In this document: in pieces, positions 1-12,925 of the stretch
How positions within the stretch are numbered: position 1 is the first letter of the stretch
Layout of the letters: the number at the start of each line of letters is the position of its first letter
Source of the DNA: Adenanthera pavonina
Taxonomy: Eukaryota; Streptophyta; Magnoliopsida; Fabales; Fabaceae
Direction of reading: 5' to 3'
Length of the DNA: 64,000 nt
Assembly (NCBI GenBank): GCA_026686845.1
Contig: JAIVEN010000022.1
Span: forward strand, 28,432,001-28,496,000
The notes under the pieces: generated by a model
Told to the model about the DNA's origin: nothing
Databases searched by the model: none
What the model saw: only the letters and a program-made list of their open reading frames with translations
Made by a program: the position numbers and the translations under genes

Positions 1-520
1 AGCAAGTGAATTGAGATTTCCACGATTTGCCCTCGAATCATATACTTTGTCTCTATTTGGTTCCTCTTTTTGAGTGTCTCATTTAGTCTTTTAAAGAGTA
101 GTTTGTCTTATTGTCTTCATATTTAGTCTATTAACAAATAATTAGCAGAGATGTATCACATGGCCTAATGTTAAGCTGATATAGCCATTAAATATTGCTT
201 TGTTATTGAAATATGTCATGACAGAGCACCAAAAAGCTGTGTTGTGGCTATGTCAAGTGGCATGATGCTCTATCATGGCATGTTACTCATTAGCTTTTCA
301 TTAGGCCTTATCTCCTACCTCTGATAGTTATCTGTTAATGGTTTAATGTGAAAACAATATTAAAGACAGAATACTTTTGGAAGACTAGGATGAAATACGT
401 CCAAACTTCAGGAGATTAGGGTGTTTCTTTCAGGGACCAAAATGCCAATTTATTCAAAAAAGAAGTAAGAGTTCAGTCATAGATTTTGATCTGTCTGACA
501 CTAGTTGTTCTTTCATGCAG

Positions 521-1355
521 ATGGAATTTGACAGCAAATGCTGCTAGGCCTAATCCACAAGGGTCATTCCATTATGGGAAGATCACTACAACAAAGACAA
601 TTTTATTGGGCAATTCAGCTCCTCTGATAAATGGAAAACTGCGTTATGCTGTTAACAAGATCTCGTATGTTAACCCGGATACCCCTCTCAAGCTTGCTGA
701 TTACTTCAACATCTCCGGAATCTTCAGTGTGGATAAAATGCAAATAACTCCATCTAATGGTCCAGCATACACAGCTACCTCTGTACTCCAATCTTCTCTC
801 CATGATTTTCTCGAGATTGTTTTCCAGAACAACGAGAAAACCTTACAATCTTGGCATCTTGATGGTTATGATTTTTGGGTAATTGGGTATGTTGGCTTCA
901 ATCTGCTATCTTCAGTCTTTATTTTCCAAAAATCTTCATGGAGTTCTAATGAGGTTCATGGCAACATCAATACAGATACGGTTCAGGCCAATGGACACCA
1001 GACAAGAGAGGCACATATAATCTAGTGGATGCTCTCACGAGACATACAGCTCAGGTTAACTAAATCTAAACCAAGTTGTGATATTATTCATTGTAAGATT
1101 AACCAAATGAACTAGTTCATGCTAAGGTGGTGTGGTTAAAAATGAATGTAGGTATATCCAAACTCGTGGACAACGATATTGGTGTCGTTGGACAACCAAG
1201 GAATGTGGAATGTGAGGTCAGCAATATGGGAAAGGCAATATTTGGGGCAGCAGTTCTATCTGAGGGTGTGGAATGCGCAGAAAAGTCTTGCTAATGAATA
1301 TGATATTCCCAGCAACACCCTCCTTTGCGGCAAAGCTGTTGGACATCACCCTTAA
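521..1355 (+). CDS. SKU5-similar (SKS) multicopper oxidase-like protein, C-terminal part; gene enters from the left edge
   Basis: Three 3' exons are visible: 521-886, 976-1054 and 1152-1355 (stop TAA 1353-1355), about 215 residues. All have consensus splice sites and the same phases as the last three exons of the complete paralogue at 5553-8307. The exon opens with NLTANAARPNPQGSFHYG and ends with GMWNVRSAIWERQYLGQQF and a cysteine-containing tail, both typical of the SKU5/SKS/pollen Bp10 group. Of the His ligands in the ascorbate oxidase motif HPWHLHGHDF, only the middle one remains (QSWHLDGYDF), and no HCH motif follows, so a catalytic copper oxidase is unlikely. Bases 1-520 read as the preceding intron. 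Earlier exons must lie outside the window. Family members are secreted, cell-wall-associated glycoproteins. No frame break is seen in the visible part. Confidence 0.88.
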
Positions 1356-4300
1356 TTTGTATCATCCCATTGTTTCTTTCTTCTTTCTTTTTGTTTTATT
1401 TCGTGGGTGCATTTGATTGATAGTCATGAGAGCTTGGCTAGAAAAATTAAGAGAGAAAAAGGGAGGGGGGAAAGAGGTGTTAATTTATAAACTTTCTGGA
1501 GCTCATAGGTTAGAAATTAATTGGGATAGCTTGGTGGCGTGTACATGACTGAATGTCATATTCAATTATTCATTGGCCCAAAACAAAACGACAACATTTT
1601 TGTTGGTCAAATTACATCGATATTTGATTATATATATTGTTGGCGAAAAAGATAAAGATATTTGATTATATATATATATATAGTTGAAACAAAAACATTT
1701 CTACACTTTCAGTTTAGTTTCATTTTAGAAAGTTGTTGGAAATAAGTACTCCTATGTATTAAAAAAAAAAAAGAAATAAGTATTCCTAGCAATATTAATA
1801 TTGTTGAAAAGTTGCTAACATCCAAAAAAAAGTATTTTATGGATTTGGGTGAAATATGCTATTCACAACCTATTAATAATGACTTTTTATAAATTTTATA
1901 AAAATATATAGATTACTATTACGTGTACAATAATTCCACACTACTAATTTACTTTAATTGTACAAGATCTAAAATGTGCTACAATATTTATAAGCAGGAA
2001 GTTAGATCAGACTTTGATTAAACATGTCAAACTTATATTATAAGGTTAAAATATGTGTTTAACTTGTTGGCCTATATAAGATTTTTTTATAATAGGTTTA
2101 GACCTAGGCCTTATAAATTCATGGCAAGCTTGAAATTAATATATTTAAAAGCCAATTTTTAAATAATTAAGTGCAATTAAATAAAATTATATTATATATT
2201 TTGTATTATATATATATATATTATATTTTTCTTGCCGAAGTATTATATATTATATTATATATATAATATCATATATTATATTATGCGTAATAATATATGT
2301 ACAATATTATTTAATTATTAATAATTTAAATAGGTAAGCATGACTGGTTTATAGGCCAAGCTTTAATAAACAGGTTAAGTCTATTTACTTAAACATGTTT
2401 AATTATAAGTTTGCTTTTGAGCCTTTTACTAAACAAGTCAGATTAAACCTAAATTAGGTTAGGGTATAAGCCACTTGATAGTTCCTTAGACTACTTCTAC
2501 CCTTAATTGTGATTTCTTGCATTTTTTATATTTTATTGATATAAATAATTAGAAGTTACTAGGAAATTACTTTTTTTTAATACATGCATTTCAAAAATAA
2601 ACAAAAATCCTTATTACATAAACAATGATTCACCATAGCCCTCTCTCTCTCTCTCTATATAATTATTTATTAGACATGAATATGTTTTTTTAAAAATAAA
2701 CGGAGAGCATTATTGTTATTAAAATTGAATTAAAGTTTAATATTTTGTACTTAAAAATTTTATGGATATCTTAATAGAGTGTGTAGTTTCCATAAAATAA
2801 AAGCAATTTTAATATTTTATACATGAAATTTGTTTAATGTTAAATTTGTAAGTAATAAAAAAATTACTTTTGAATAACATAATATTAATATAAAAATATT
2901 GTATATCTGAATATTCGTAAGAAAAATAAAGTAGAAAAAACACATCAATATATATATATATATATATAATTTTAATATTGGGCCTAAAAAATGAGATTTG
3001 AGAGATTGGCATTGGGTCGGTGTGGTCTCTTTCACTTCAAAGTTTTCTTGCTCTTCCAGACATTAAAGTCCATATAAAGCAAGGATAGTCTTTTGGGTCA
3101 TTGACCCCCATAGAAGTTCCCATATCCAGAAATTGTCACGTTTGCATATTTTTCATAAATTTCGATCTAATTTAAAGAATAAGTCACTAAATTCTTGTAA
3201 CAATACATAGCAAATGAAGTAAAACGTAAATAAGCTAGTAGGGATGGTAATTTTTCTTAATAAAAGAAATTCAAATTTAGGTTTTGTAAAAGTTGATAAA
3301 AGTCCATCTCAGTTATTAGTTTGCAAGTAACAATAATTACTGAAATGATGCGCTTTGGCTTGTGTATTCTAACATCAATTTATTTGCAAACGGATTATTA
3401 GGATGGACTCTGATCACCTCGTATTGAATTTGCCTCTTATACGGATCCAAATTCTAAAAATTCTAACCCAAGAGAATATATTCCTCTCAATGAACGAGGT
3501 GATGCTAATTGCAACTGGATAATTTGAAAATCTATGTATCGATCTCATGGCTGCTTCATCCTTCCCCACCCCATTAATGAAATATAATACAACTTGCAGC
3601 ATACGGGAACCAATCATGTGCAATTCTATGTTTCTGTTTTTTGTGTGAGATCTGTTCTTGGAATCTCTAACATGTATGTATGTATTGCCTCTCCTTAGCT
3701 TTGTTGACTTTACCATACTCCAAACTTGGAGCTAACGTCGCCACCCAATTAACTTCGATATGGTTGACTTTAATTACCCCAGAAAACATGTGAGTCATTA
3801 TAAAAGTTGCAACAGCTAGGTAGTATCTGCATGCTCTTAGGTTAACTTTTATGTTTTTTATCAACAATTACTTTTTGTTTTAAATAATTGCGAGTATATG
3901 GAAAGGGTGATAAAACTAAAGAACTTGGTAAGAATATCGCAATATCCTTGACAGGCTGATCAGTTCTTTTTTTTTTTTTGGGTCTCCCTTACCAAAATTA
4001 CAGACTAACTAGTTTTGTTGTGAGGTGTATACAGACTAATTAGTTATTGAATAATTTCTTTTAAAATTTTGAAATAATTTTTTATATATAGGCTCAATTG
4101 TACTTATCCTTTAAATTTTAGATTAAATGCTAGTAATTTCTTTAACTTTTTAACCTCGATTATGAGTGTTCTTAAAATTTTAAATTTGTGCTGTGTGTAT
4201 AGCTTAATGGAAATTTATTCTTCTTATTAATTATTAGTTTCCGAATAAAATAAATAAAGAAAAGAATAGAAGGGCTGGAAGTCAATAATGAAGAGAAAGC

Positions 4301-5030
4301 CAACAGCTTGTGAAATTAATCTGAATTTCTGAATCAATATTGATAGAAATTTTTAGTTAATTAGCAAAACCCAAGCCTTTAATAAAAGTCAGAGAAACCC
4401 ATTCACAGTATGTTTCCCGGAACATTCCCTGTATGTACTGGGAATTGCGCCTCACAATCTCTTGATGAAAAGAGAGACGAATACAAAGACAAAATAACAA
4501 ATCCACACAAGTTTAAAGTTTTTTTGTCTCTAGTATACATAATAATAATAATAATGATAATTATAATAATATCATATTATTTGGGAATAACATGGCATTC
4601 AAATGAAGATCCGCTTTCGCTTGCGTCGCACCCGGATGTCTAGATACTACTGCTTCCTTCGTTTCCCACAGAAATTTTATTAAAAAAAACACTCCAAAGC
4701 TAAAAGCAACCCAAAACTCAATTCGAATAAGTTGTCATTGTCTAATAATTAATTTGCTTTAAAATATATCTACTTACGCGGCTTTTCTTGGTTGAAGAAA
4801 TGCTGGTCAAGGACTCAGCCAGTAAACAACTTACAACAGTTTGCAGTAGAACCAGCTGTGTGAGCTGTGAATGCGAACTAGCTGGTAGGGTATGTGCAAG
4901 ATCGTTCAACTAATGAATTACCCATTATATATTGTAATATGTATTATGAGCACAAAATCCGCTAGCACATTACCTCCACTCTGGCATGCACCAACTTGTT
5001 CTATAGATATTCTTTCATGCATATTTAGTG
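1356..5030. other. Intergenic, AT-rich, no gene recognised
   Basis: About 3.7 kb between the tandem SKS genes. It holds AT microsatellites (for example near 1668-1681, 2207-2220 and 2949-2967) and a short CT run at 2641-2656. Short open frames here (for example near 2809-3035, 3414-3867 and 4410-4643) have no recognisable domain and low-complexity composition. I see no gene. Confidence 0.6.
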
Positions 5031-5552
5031 TTATATATATATATATAGACACACGTAAACGTCGTAATCTCCATCCTCCTCACTTCACCACTCTCTTTCT
5101 CATTCATTTTCCTTGGCTCTTTAGGGAACGACGCTTCTGGTATACTTCTATCTTTGATCTTTTCAACTTTCTTGTTAAATCCATTGAAGCTTTTATAGTG
5201 AATTCTTTCTTCTATTGTTTTGTCATGGTTCTGGGTTTTCTTTGGTCAGTGTGTTAGTCAAATAATTGAAAGTTTCTTTGTTAAATTGTTATGTTATTGT
5301 TTATTTATTTTGGTTTAAATGATTTGAGAACTTATTTACAAACCATTTCACTTTCACCTATACCTATGGTCAAATTAATCGTTCTCATGTACTTCTGTTC
5401 CAATTACATACCCGGTTAACTTAAACACTTGTAATTTCAGTACGATAATAACGAGAGATTTGTTCAAATTAATGTGTAATTGATTGAGAGACATTTGTTT
5501 TCGTCGTCAGGGATATTCAAAAACGGATAGAGTGTAATTGGGTATATATAAG
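5031..5552 (+). promoter_or_regulatory. Putative core promoter, 5' UTR and 5'-UTR intron of the SKS gene
   Basis: A TATA-like TA run lies at about 5032-5046, followed by a pyrimidine-rich leader (about 5066-5139). A donor-like site (CTG|GTATAC at 5139/5140) and an acceptor-like site (GTCGTCAG ending near 5510) could remove a 370-base leader intron ahead of the ATG at 5553. This is inference from consensus sites only. Confidence 0.35.
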
Positions 5553-8307
5553 ATGAAGCAGGCCACTTTCCAACTTGTTCTTGTTGGAGTTTTGGCTTGC
5601 TTGAGTGCTCTTCATCATGTTCGAGCTGAAGACCCATACCTGTTTTTTACGTGGGAAGTGACTTATGGAACAATTTATCCTCTGGGTTTCCCTCAACAGG
5701 TTGCTTTTAATTTCTCATCATTTATTTTTGAGTTAGTCTTTAAAAGAGCATTTCCTGAATTGATAATTAAAGGTGCGTTATAATACCTGCAGGGCATTCT
5801 TATCAACGGTCAATTTCCAGGCCCTACCATTGATGCCGTCACTAATGACAACATGCTTGTCAATGTCTTCAATAAACTGGATGAACCTTTTCTCATCACA
5901 TGGTTAGTCCTTTATCTTACCCTTTATCTTCAATAAGTGCTTGTAAACGTACCGTAATAGAAAGAAAGAAACAGAAAACAAACTTGACGTAGGTAATAAT
6001 GTGAAGTGGAGTGTACACTACAGGGTTGGAGTAAAACAGAGAGGGACATCATGGCAAGATGGGGTACTGGGGACGAACTGCCCAATCCCTCCGAACGGCA
6101 ACTGGACCTACAAGCTCCATCTTAAAGATCAGATTGGCACATTCTATTATATCCCCTCCATCAAACTCCAAAGAGCCTCTGGTGGTTTTGGTGGCCTCAA
6201 CATTAAACAAAGGTCTGTTATTCCCATCCCCTATGATCCACCTTCCGGCGATTTCACCCTCCTCGTTTCCGATTGGTTTAAAACCACCCATCAACTCCTC
6301 TCCCAGCGATTGGATGATGGTTTTCCTCTTCCTTATCCTGATGCTCTCCTCATCAACGGCCAACAGAACACTTCTGTTTTCACCGGTCAACAAGGTAACC
6401 TATCTAATCATCTCAAATATATCCCGTGTATTGCATGGAGTTTAAAACAGTAGTACTGTAAAGAGTGAAATTCAAAATATTTCAGGGAAGACGTACAAGT
6501 TCAGGGTGTCCAATGTGGGGATAGCAACCACAATCACCTTCAGTATTGAAGGGCATCCGCTGAAGCTGATTGAAGTTGAAGGAACTCACACCATGCAGGA
6601 GTTGTACGACTCGCTCGACATTAATCCGGGCCAATCTGCGACTGTTTTAGTTGCTCTTAATGGGCCACCAAAAGATTATTATATCGTCGCTCGTGGCCGC
6701 ATCATTGGGAAAGACCTCACTGCTATAGCCACTCTTCACTATGATGGATCCAACATTAAGGTCTCCGGCCCAATACCACTCGGCCCATCTTACGGATTTC
6801 ACCCCTCCATGAAGCAAGCCAGAACCATGAGGTACAATACAAACTGTTACACATCACTACATATTTTTGGGTCCTCTGATTTCAATATTTGGATTCTCTC
6901 AATTTGTCTCAATTTATTTTGTAACTGTTAGATTGGTATTTAACAGTTCAGATCAATTACAATTTCATTTAAGAAACATTCTTTTAGTAATTGATTTGAG
7001 CCATTAAATATTAATTCAATAACCAAAGATTAAAATTGGGACAAATTAAATTTGTTTTCAATTACTACTTGGGCATAATTAAATTATTCGGATAGTCCGC
7101 ACAGGTTCATTTAATTTAAGTAAATTACATTCATTTCATTAAAGTTATATAGATGTTCCCTTTATATAAATATTATTTTATATTCAAAACAAACTTGAAA
7201 ATTATCTAAATTTTTATTTTATTTTTAACATCCCCAGAAACCTCCTGAAAAAAAAAAGAGCAAGTTATACAAACCTTTCTAGGTTTTGTTTAGAGAATAA
7301 AAAATATGTGTTAATTACAATATTTTAAACTATTTTAATAAATTAAATATCATATATTATATATATAATAACGTCCGATGGAATGGCCATAATTAAGCTG
7401 GTCAACCAGGTTTTCTAATTGTGTTTTTGTTTTGTGTATGAAAAGAATGAATCTGACAGCAAACGCAGCTCGGCCTAATCCACAAGGGTCATTCCACTAC
7501 GGAACCATTCCAGTTAGGAGGACAATCATATTGGAAAATTCTAAAGCCACTGTAGACGGAAAGCAACGATTTGCTGTAAATGGAATTTCCTACATAAATC
7601 CAGACACTCCATTGAAGCTTGCTGATTGGTTTAACATTTCTGGTGTCTTTACCTTGAACTTAATCAAAGACAACCCTCCTCCTCCTGGTACTTCTGCTAT
7701 TCTGGGCACCTCTGTCCTAGGATTCACCCTTCATGACTTCGTCGAGATTATCTTCCAGAACAACGAGTACCCTCCTCAAACTTGGCACATGGATGGATCA
7801 AGCTTCTTGGTTGTCGCGTACGACCCTCTCTTACTCTCAATCTCTCAAAGTAAACCTTTCTAATTAGGAGAATAATCGAAACTGTATCTATTAATTGAAT
7901 CTAAATATTGATCGATCAGGTATGGTTCTGGCACCTGGACACCTGACATGAGGAGACGCTACAACTTGGTTGATGGTGTTGAAAGACACACTGTTCAAGT
8001 GAGTGAAACAAAACAAAATTTTAACTTCTTTTGTTTCTGGTGTTTTGATGGTTATATATTATTATATATATCAACGTTGTTTGCTGTCTTTCAATGAATG
8101 AATGTATAGGTGTTTCCAAAAGGTTGGACTGCCATTCTGGTATCTTTGGACAACAAGGGAATGTGGAATTTGAGGTCTGCTGTATGGCCATTCCGATACT
8201 TGGGACAGGAATTGTATCTAAAGGTGTACGACGATGTGAAGAGCCTATACACTGAGGCTGGTATTCCTCCCAATGCACTGTTATGCGGCAAAGCTAAGCA
8301 GCAATAG
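5553..8307 (+). CDS. SKU5-similar (SKS) multicopper oxidase-like protein, complete
   Basis: Seven exons join in frame: 5553-5699, 5793-5902, 6024-6394, 6486-6831, 7446-7817, 7920-7998 and 8110-8307. They total 1623 nt, or 540 aa, the usual SKS length. I chose ATG 5553 because it opens a signal peptide (hydrophobic core about residues 6-20, likely cleavage after A25 in HHVRA). Three cupredoxin-like domains follow. Copper-site motifs have degenerated as in SKS/Bp10/NTP303 proteins: the HWHG site reads W-V-G, the HSH site reads IPS (FYYIPSIKLQ), the third-domain site reads QTWHMDG, and the HCH motif is absent. So it is probably not an active laccase or ascorbate oxidase. SKU5 relatives act at the cell wall or plasma membrane in directional growth and pollen tube growth. 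No C-terminal GPI signal is evident; it ends CGKAKQQ. It is a tandem paralogue of the gene at 521-1355. Confidence 0.93.
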
Positions 8308-9917
8308 TTAATTGTTAGTAATTACAGCTTCATTAGGTTGTGTGTGACTCAATTTGAATTCACTCTCATTATTTTTTTCTAGAAAATTCCAGTTACGTGG
8401 GGGTGACTGTTTACAAATTTAGTGGGAATTAAAAAAAAGACATTGGATTTCGGATGTTACGGCTTAATCATAATGCTTCGTCGTTGCTATTGTATTAATT
8501 AAATTATTTCTTGTAATCATTATAAATAAAGTTCCCATTTCATTCCTATAAATTGTGTTTCCATGTTCTTTGCCGGCCGATTGCCGGTAACTGCTCAATT
8601 AAATGTATATTCTATAAAATTTACAATACAAATCAAACTTAAAGATTCATATAATCAGTTGCACAACTTTTTGAATTTATAAAGTTATATTCAACTAACT
8701 TGAATGCTATTATTAGTGGTTGGAATGGATTTGAATATTCTAAATTTTAATAGGTACTTTGCATCGTTGTTTTTGAAAAATAAACAACTAGAGAAGGTTA
8801 GAGAGAGGAAAACATATTGAAAATTCAAACAATCTCAAACCACATATTTTGAATTGATTTGAAAATTGAAGCGTAACCATCTTCAGTAACCTTCATCTTA
8901 TTAAATGGTAGTTTTAAAAATTCAATGAACGGTTAATATGTTTAAATAATTTGATTTCACCCCACACTACCCCACTTGTTAACCACCTCAATCAAAGCGT
9001 AGGTTATTGTTTCTTTCAAGATTATTTCAAGATGGAGCCTCCTGGTACATAGTTTAATTAATTTCCCGCAAATGCAAAATTAACCTTATAAACGTTGACC
9101 CAACTTAATATTTGTAGAATAATTAAGAAAATCTGGTTACAGTTAAATCAAGCATGATTTGAGGTCTGATACTAATTAATTAGGAGTTTAAACCAGGGAT
9201 AAGTCTTCACTCTTCACATTTCGATGTAATAAGGCTGCAGGGTGGGATTCTTACTGCCACAGCTCCAATAATCTAATAAGCTGTATGAGGAAACTCTTTA
9301 CCTAAGGCTGCTTTAACTTTACATTCATCGATTTCTCGCAACAAACAAAATCTCTTACATATGCTACCCACCACGCGCGCCTCCACTGTCTCCGTACCTC
9401 TTCATATATATATATATATATATAATCTGAAACCCTAGCTAAAGTTTTCGAGTTTAATTACCAAGATGATATATTCTTCTACCTGCACAAGCTTCGATCT
9501 CTGATAAAATATATAGGTTAAGGGAAGTAAGAACTATGTAAGATTATTGTTGAATGCTGATTATGAAGCCACAGTTTTGGAGTTCAAGGTGGACACTGAG
9601 AAAGGAATAAAGTTGAAAGGGAAGAAACATATTCGCATCAATAAATCAAGGGATCTGGCAACTAACAAGATGGATTAAGAAACACTCCGCTTTTACCATT
9701 CAGTTTTAACACTCCCTAGTCTTTATGTGGGAGTTTAACCAAGCACACCATTAAGCAAACAAAGCCAAAAGAAAGGGAAGAAACTGATACTACAGCCATA
9801 TTCATATACCACCCAAAACCAAACAACCACAGTAGAAACAAACCCTAAAATACAATGGATTTCTGATGGAAGAAAAGAAATCTAAACCTTGAACTAAAAA
9901 GAGAAATTATAGTATAG
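8308..9917. other. Convergent intergenic region between SKS and Dof
   Basis: This holds the 3' flanks of the SKS gene (+) and the Dof gene (-). It is AT-rich, with a TA microsatellite at about 9405-9423. No coding sequence recognised. Confidence 0.6.
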
Positions 9918-10964
9918 TTACGGATATGCACCATTATTGGTTGTAGGAAAATCAGACCAGGACAGAGGCTGATTCCAGTATCCCAATCCAATTCCACCCC
10001 CATTAGCTGGAGCTGACTCCAACATGGCTAAAGTGGAAGATGATGATGATGATAAAGAAGTAGAAGCCATGTTGCTCATAAACAGTGATGATGCGTCGTT
10101 ACTACAATAGTTAGCTGAAGATGATGACCTAAGCCTTTGGTAGAGTTCCTGGATCCCGCTGTTTTGATGTTCACCAAGTACAAGGCCTCCTTTTTGTGGT
10201 TGAGTTGGCTGATCTTGATTGTTGTTTCTCCAGAAAGAGTTTGCGAGACCAAGTGAAGGATCAAAGGCCGGGCTTGGCGGAACATTCAGAAGGCCATTAG
10301 AGCCCGTGGGCTCAGTCACCATGTGGGATCTCATCAAGTTCCCTTCTTCCTTCACAGCCACAGCATTGTTAGAGATGGAATTATTAGGACCAAGACTAGG
10401 GCTAGGGTTTTGGTTCTGGCTAGCTCTCAGCAAAGCCAACAGATGAGAATTTTGCGGTGAGCCCCACAAAATTGGGCTTGCTGGAAGCTCCGGATGATCG
10501 ATGCCGCCGCCACCAAGTCCTGACCTGCTACCAAGCTCAGAGGCCGCCGTTTTCATCTTAGCCACCGCCGCACTCGTTTTCACCACAGAGCTGGACGACA
10601 TGCTGATGTTCTTGTTTTTCCGGCAGCCACCTCCAATTGGAACATTTCTCAGAGCACCTCCTTTGGTCCAGTACCGGCGACATGTCTTGCAGAAGTGGCG
10701 GGGCTGGGTGAGGTTGTAGTTGTTGTAGTAACAGAACTTCGTGTTTGACGAATCACAACGCGGGCACCTCAAGTTCTGGTTTTCTGAATTAGATGAGGGG
10801 GCGGTGACGGCAGCAGAAGCGGCGGAACTGGTGGTGGTGATGGTGGAAGAAGGGAGAGAAGGAGATGGTGTGGGAGGTGCTAGAACTTCATGTGCGTTAA
10901 TGGAGATCTTCCTTTCTCCTGTTGATATAAAACCAGAAGAACCACCCAACAGTTCTTGGATCAT
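9918..10964 (-). CDS. Dof-type zinc finger transcription factor
   Basis: A single uninterrupted frame of 348 aa, ATG at 10964-10962 and stop at 9918-9920. The Dof domain spans about residues 65-120, with the C-X2-C-X21-C-X2-C finger at C67, C70, C92 and C95, the YYNNYN and QPRHFCKTCRRYWT blocks, and the GGALRNVPIGGGCRKNK tail. Family members bind AAAG cores in plant promoters. The N-terminus (MIQELLGG) is followed by a Ser/Thr/Ala-rich stretch. The C-terminal half has NSHLLALLRASQNQNPSP and ends in a Trp-containing stretch (LGYWNQPLSWSDF), probably for activation. A TATA-like sequence lies near 11080 on the same strand, so the leader may be about 100 nt, and a leader intron cannot be excluded. 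I cannot assign a specific Dof subgroup. Confidence 0.93.
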   Translation of the reverse strand: MIQELLGGSSGFISTGERKISINAHEVLAPPTPSPSLPSSTITTTSSAASAAVTAPSSNSENQNLRCPRCDSSNTKFCYYNNYNLTQPRHFCKTCRRYWTKGGALRNVPIGGGCRKNKNISMSSSSVVKTSAAVAKMKTAASELGSRSGLGGGGIDHPELPASPILWGSPQNSHLLALLRASQNQNPSPSLGPNNSISNNAVAVKEEGNLMRSHMVTEPTGSNGLLNVPPSPAFDPSLGLANSFWRNNNQDQPTQPQKGGLVLGEHQNSGIQELYQRLRSSSSANYCSNDASSLFMSNMASTSLSSSSSSTLAMLESAPANGGGIGLGYWNQPLSWSDFPTTNNGAYP

Positions 10965-12660
10965 CTTGGATGGTCTTTAACTTTGCAGATCTACAAGAAT
11001 CCAAAACCCGAAAAGCAAAAGGGTGAGTCTTTTTGTGTTAGTGGAGAAAAGCAAAAGAAAGTAGGTTTTTGCTGTGTATATATGCTTGAGTGAGAGAGGA
11101 AGTGTAGAGGAGGGGTAGAATTATATATGTGATGACTCGCCCTTGGGAATTTCTATTGGATAGCTCCCTTGTTTTTATGTTATCAGTACAACTTCGTCGT
11201 CGCTCAGGTTCCTAAGTGATGCAAAAGAATATATATATATATATATATATTTATATACATAGAAAAAGAGAGAGAGAGAGAGAGAGGGAGGGAGGGAGAA
11301 TTGGAGGCTGAAAAGAATATTTATCCAGTTTGTGAGGAAAAAAGCTAGCTACCATTGGGTTCTGTCTATAAAGTGAAAAGATAAAATCTAGGTGTAATTT
11401 TTAAAATGATTATTTTGAGAAATGCTAATAAATTTTTTTTATGAAAAATTGCATTTGATATCCTGAAATTTTTTGTTTTTTTATTGTATTTTTTGTTTTG
11501 AAATTTATAAAAATGACAATTGACCTCCTATATGTTAAGTTTATTGCATAACTCCTATTGTTTAATTAAGTATATATATATATATACACACACACACTTA
11601 ATTTGCACTTGCCTCTCTTTTTGCTAAAATAAAAGTTTCCTCTACCCCTTTCTATCTAACCAAATGTTCATTATGCTGGTTAGTTTGGTTTAGGTAGAGA
11701 ATGAAATTGAAATATATAAGTGAACTGGTGAAAAAAATTTTACATGAGAAGAGAAAGGTACGTAAGTAAAATACATAGTTGATTTCAATTGAATTTAATG
11801 GCCGGTTTACATGGTTAAATTATTGCACTGAAACTAATAAATTAGGACATTAGTTGCATTACGGCAAATATATATTTAGGTCTTGAGTGAGTAATTGTAA
11901 TTTTTTTTTTCAAAATATTATATTTGCCCCACACAATATATATATATATACACAAGAATTTAACGCCATATAGGATTTATTTAACAAAAATTGTTTAATT
12001 TACAAAGAAATTTAGCTTAAATTTTGCAATCAGTAATGTATGAAACGAGTTGTGTTTAGAATATTATTTGATTAGAAAAGGTATTAGGAGTGAGATTCAC
12101 TTGCTTGGGGGACCTTCAGCGATAAGTGGAGGTTTATAAGCCCTACATCATTAGAAAATGAGTATGTAAGTGTGTATATGTGTAAGTGTGTATATGCGTA
12201 AGTGTGTAGATGATTTTATTCAGTTTCATAAATTCATTTGAAAAAAAAAAAGAAGAAGGTATTGGGAGGTTGTTACTGTGATGATCTTTTTATTCTCAAG
12301 ACCCATTATTACTGTGATGATCGATTCAAATAGAAGCCAGAACTGATTATTACATTTCTATCAAACGTGCGGCTTTGCAGAATCAATGATGATTAATTAA
12401 TGTAAGGAAAGAAATCATTTTAGGTGTCCCACATAGTACTAATTAACGCCAATAAATCCTCATCATGATTTTCATGTATCCAAACAGTCTGATTTCCACC
12501 GCGCCCCCAACATCTATTATTCATTATCTTTCTATTATGCGGTGGTGTTCTATGGCTATTAATCATTTCCTTCTTCTCTAATTGTTAGAAGTTGGGTAGT
12601 AGTAGTCTAGCTACTAGTGTGTTTCTCCACTTAGTGGGCGAGTGCATGCGTTATTTGATA
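10965..12660. other. Dof upstream region and AT-rich intergenic DNA
   Basis: It contains the Dof promoter, an (AT)n run at about 11229-11250, a (GA)n run at about 11266-11287 and another TA/CA run at about 11571-11597. Near 12165-12210 a short unit (TAAGTGTGTATATG-like) repeats three times. No gene recognised. Confidence 0.55.
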
Positions 12661-12925
12661 CTCCCTCTGGTTCTATATATAAGACCATTTTAACCGAATC
12701 ACGCGAATTAAGAAAGAGAGTTAAAACTAATTAACTACCTCGATTTCTCCAAAAATTTTAACCTTTTTTCAAAACTACCATTATTTAATCTCTCTCTTTT
12801 TCTCTTTAAATACATTAAATAGGGGCATTTTTTTGAAAATGCATAATAAATACCATCTCGTATATTGTAAAGGATCTTATATTTGGGACCAAGACAAAAG
12901 GTCCTATATATAGAACCGGAGGGAG
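12661..12925. mobile_element. Stowaway-like MITE, copy A
   Basis: A 265-bp element flanked by TA on both sides (12659-12660 and 12926-12927). It has matching terminal inverted repeats: it begins CTCCCTCTGGTTCTATATAT and ends with the near-perfect reverse complement. It is AT-rich with no coding capacity. TA target duplications plus a CTCCCTC terminus are the Stowaway (Tc1/mariner) signature. Related copies occur at 13729, 14053 and 18633. Confidence 0.85.

Noticed and set aside
6049..6445. Extra frames on both strands over SKS exon 3
   Set aside because: They overlap a clear coding exon in other frames. The SKS frame has the homology.
10219..10980. Plus-strand open frames opposite the first Dof gene
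   Set aside because: They are antisense shadows of the Dof coding sequence and have no family resemblance of their own.
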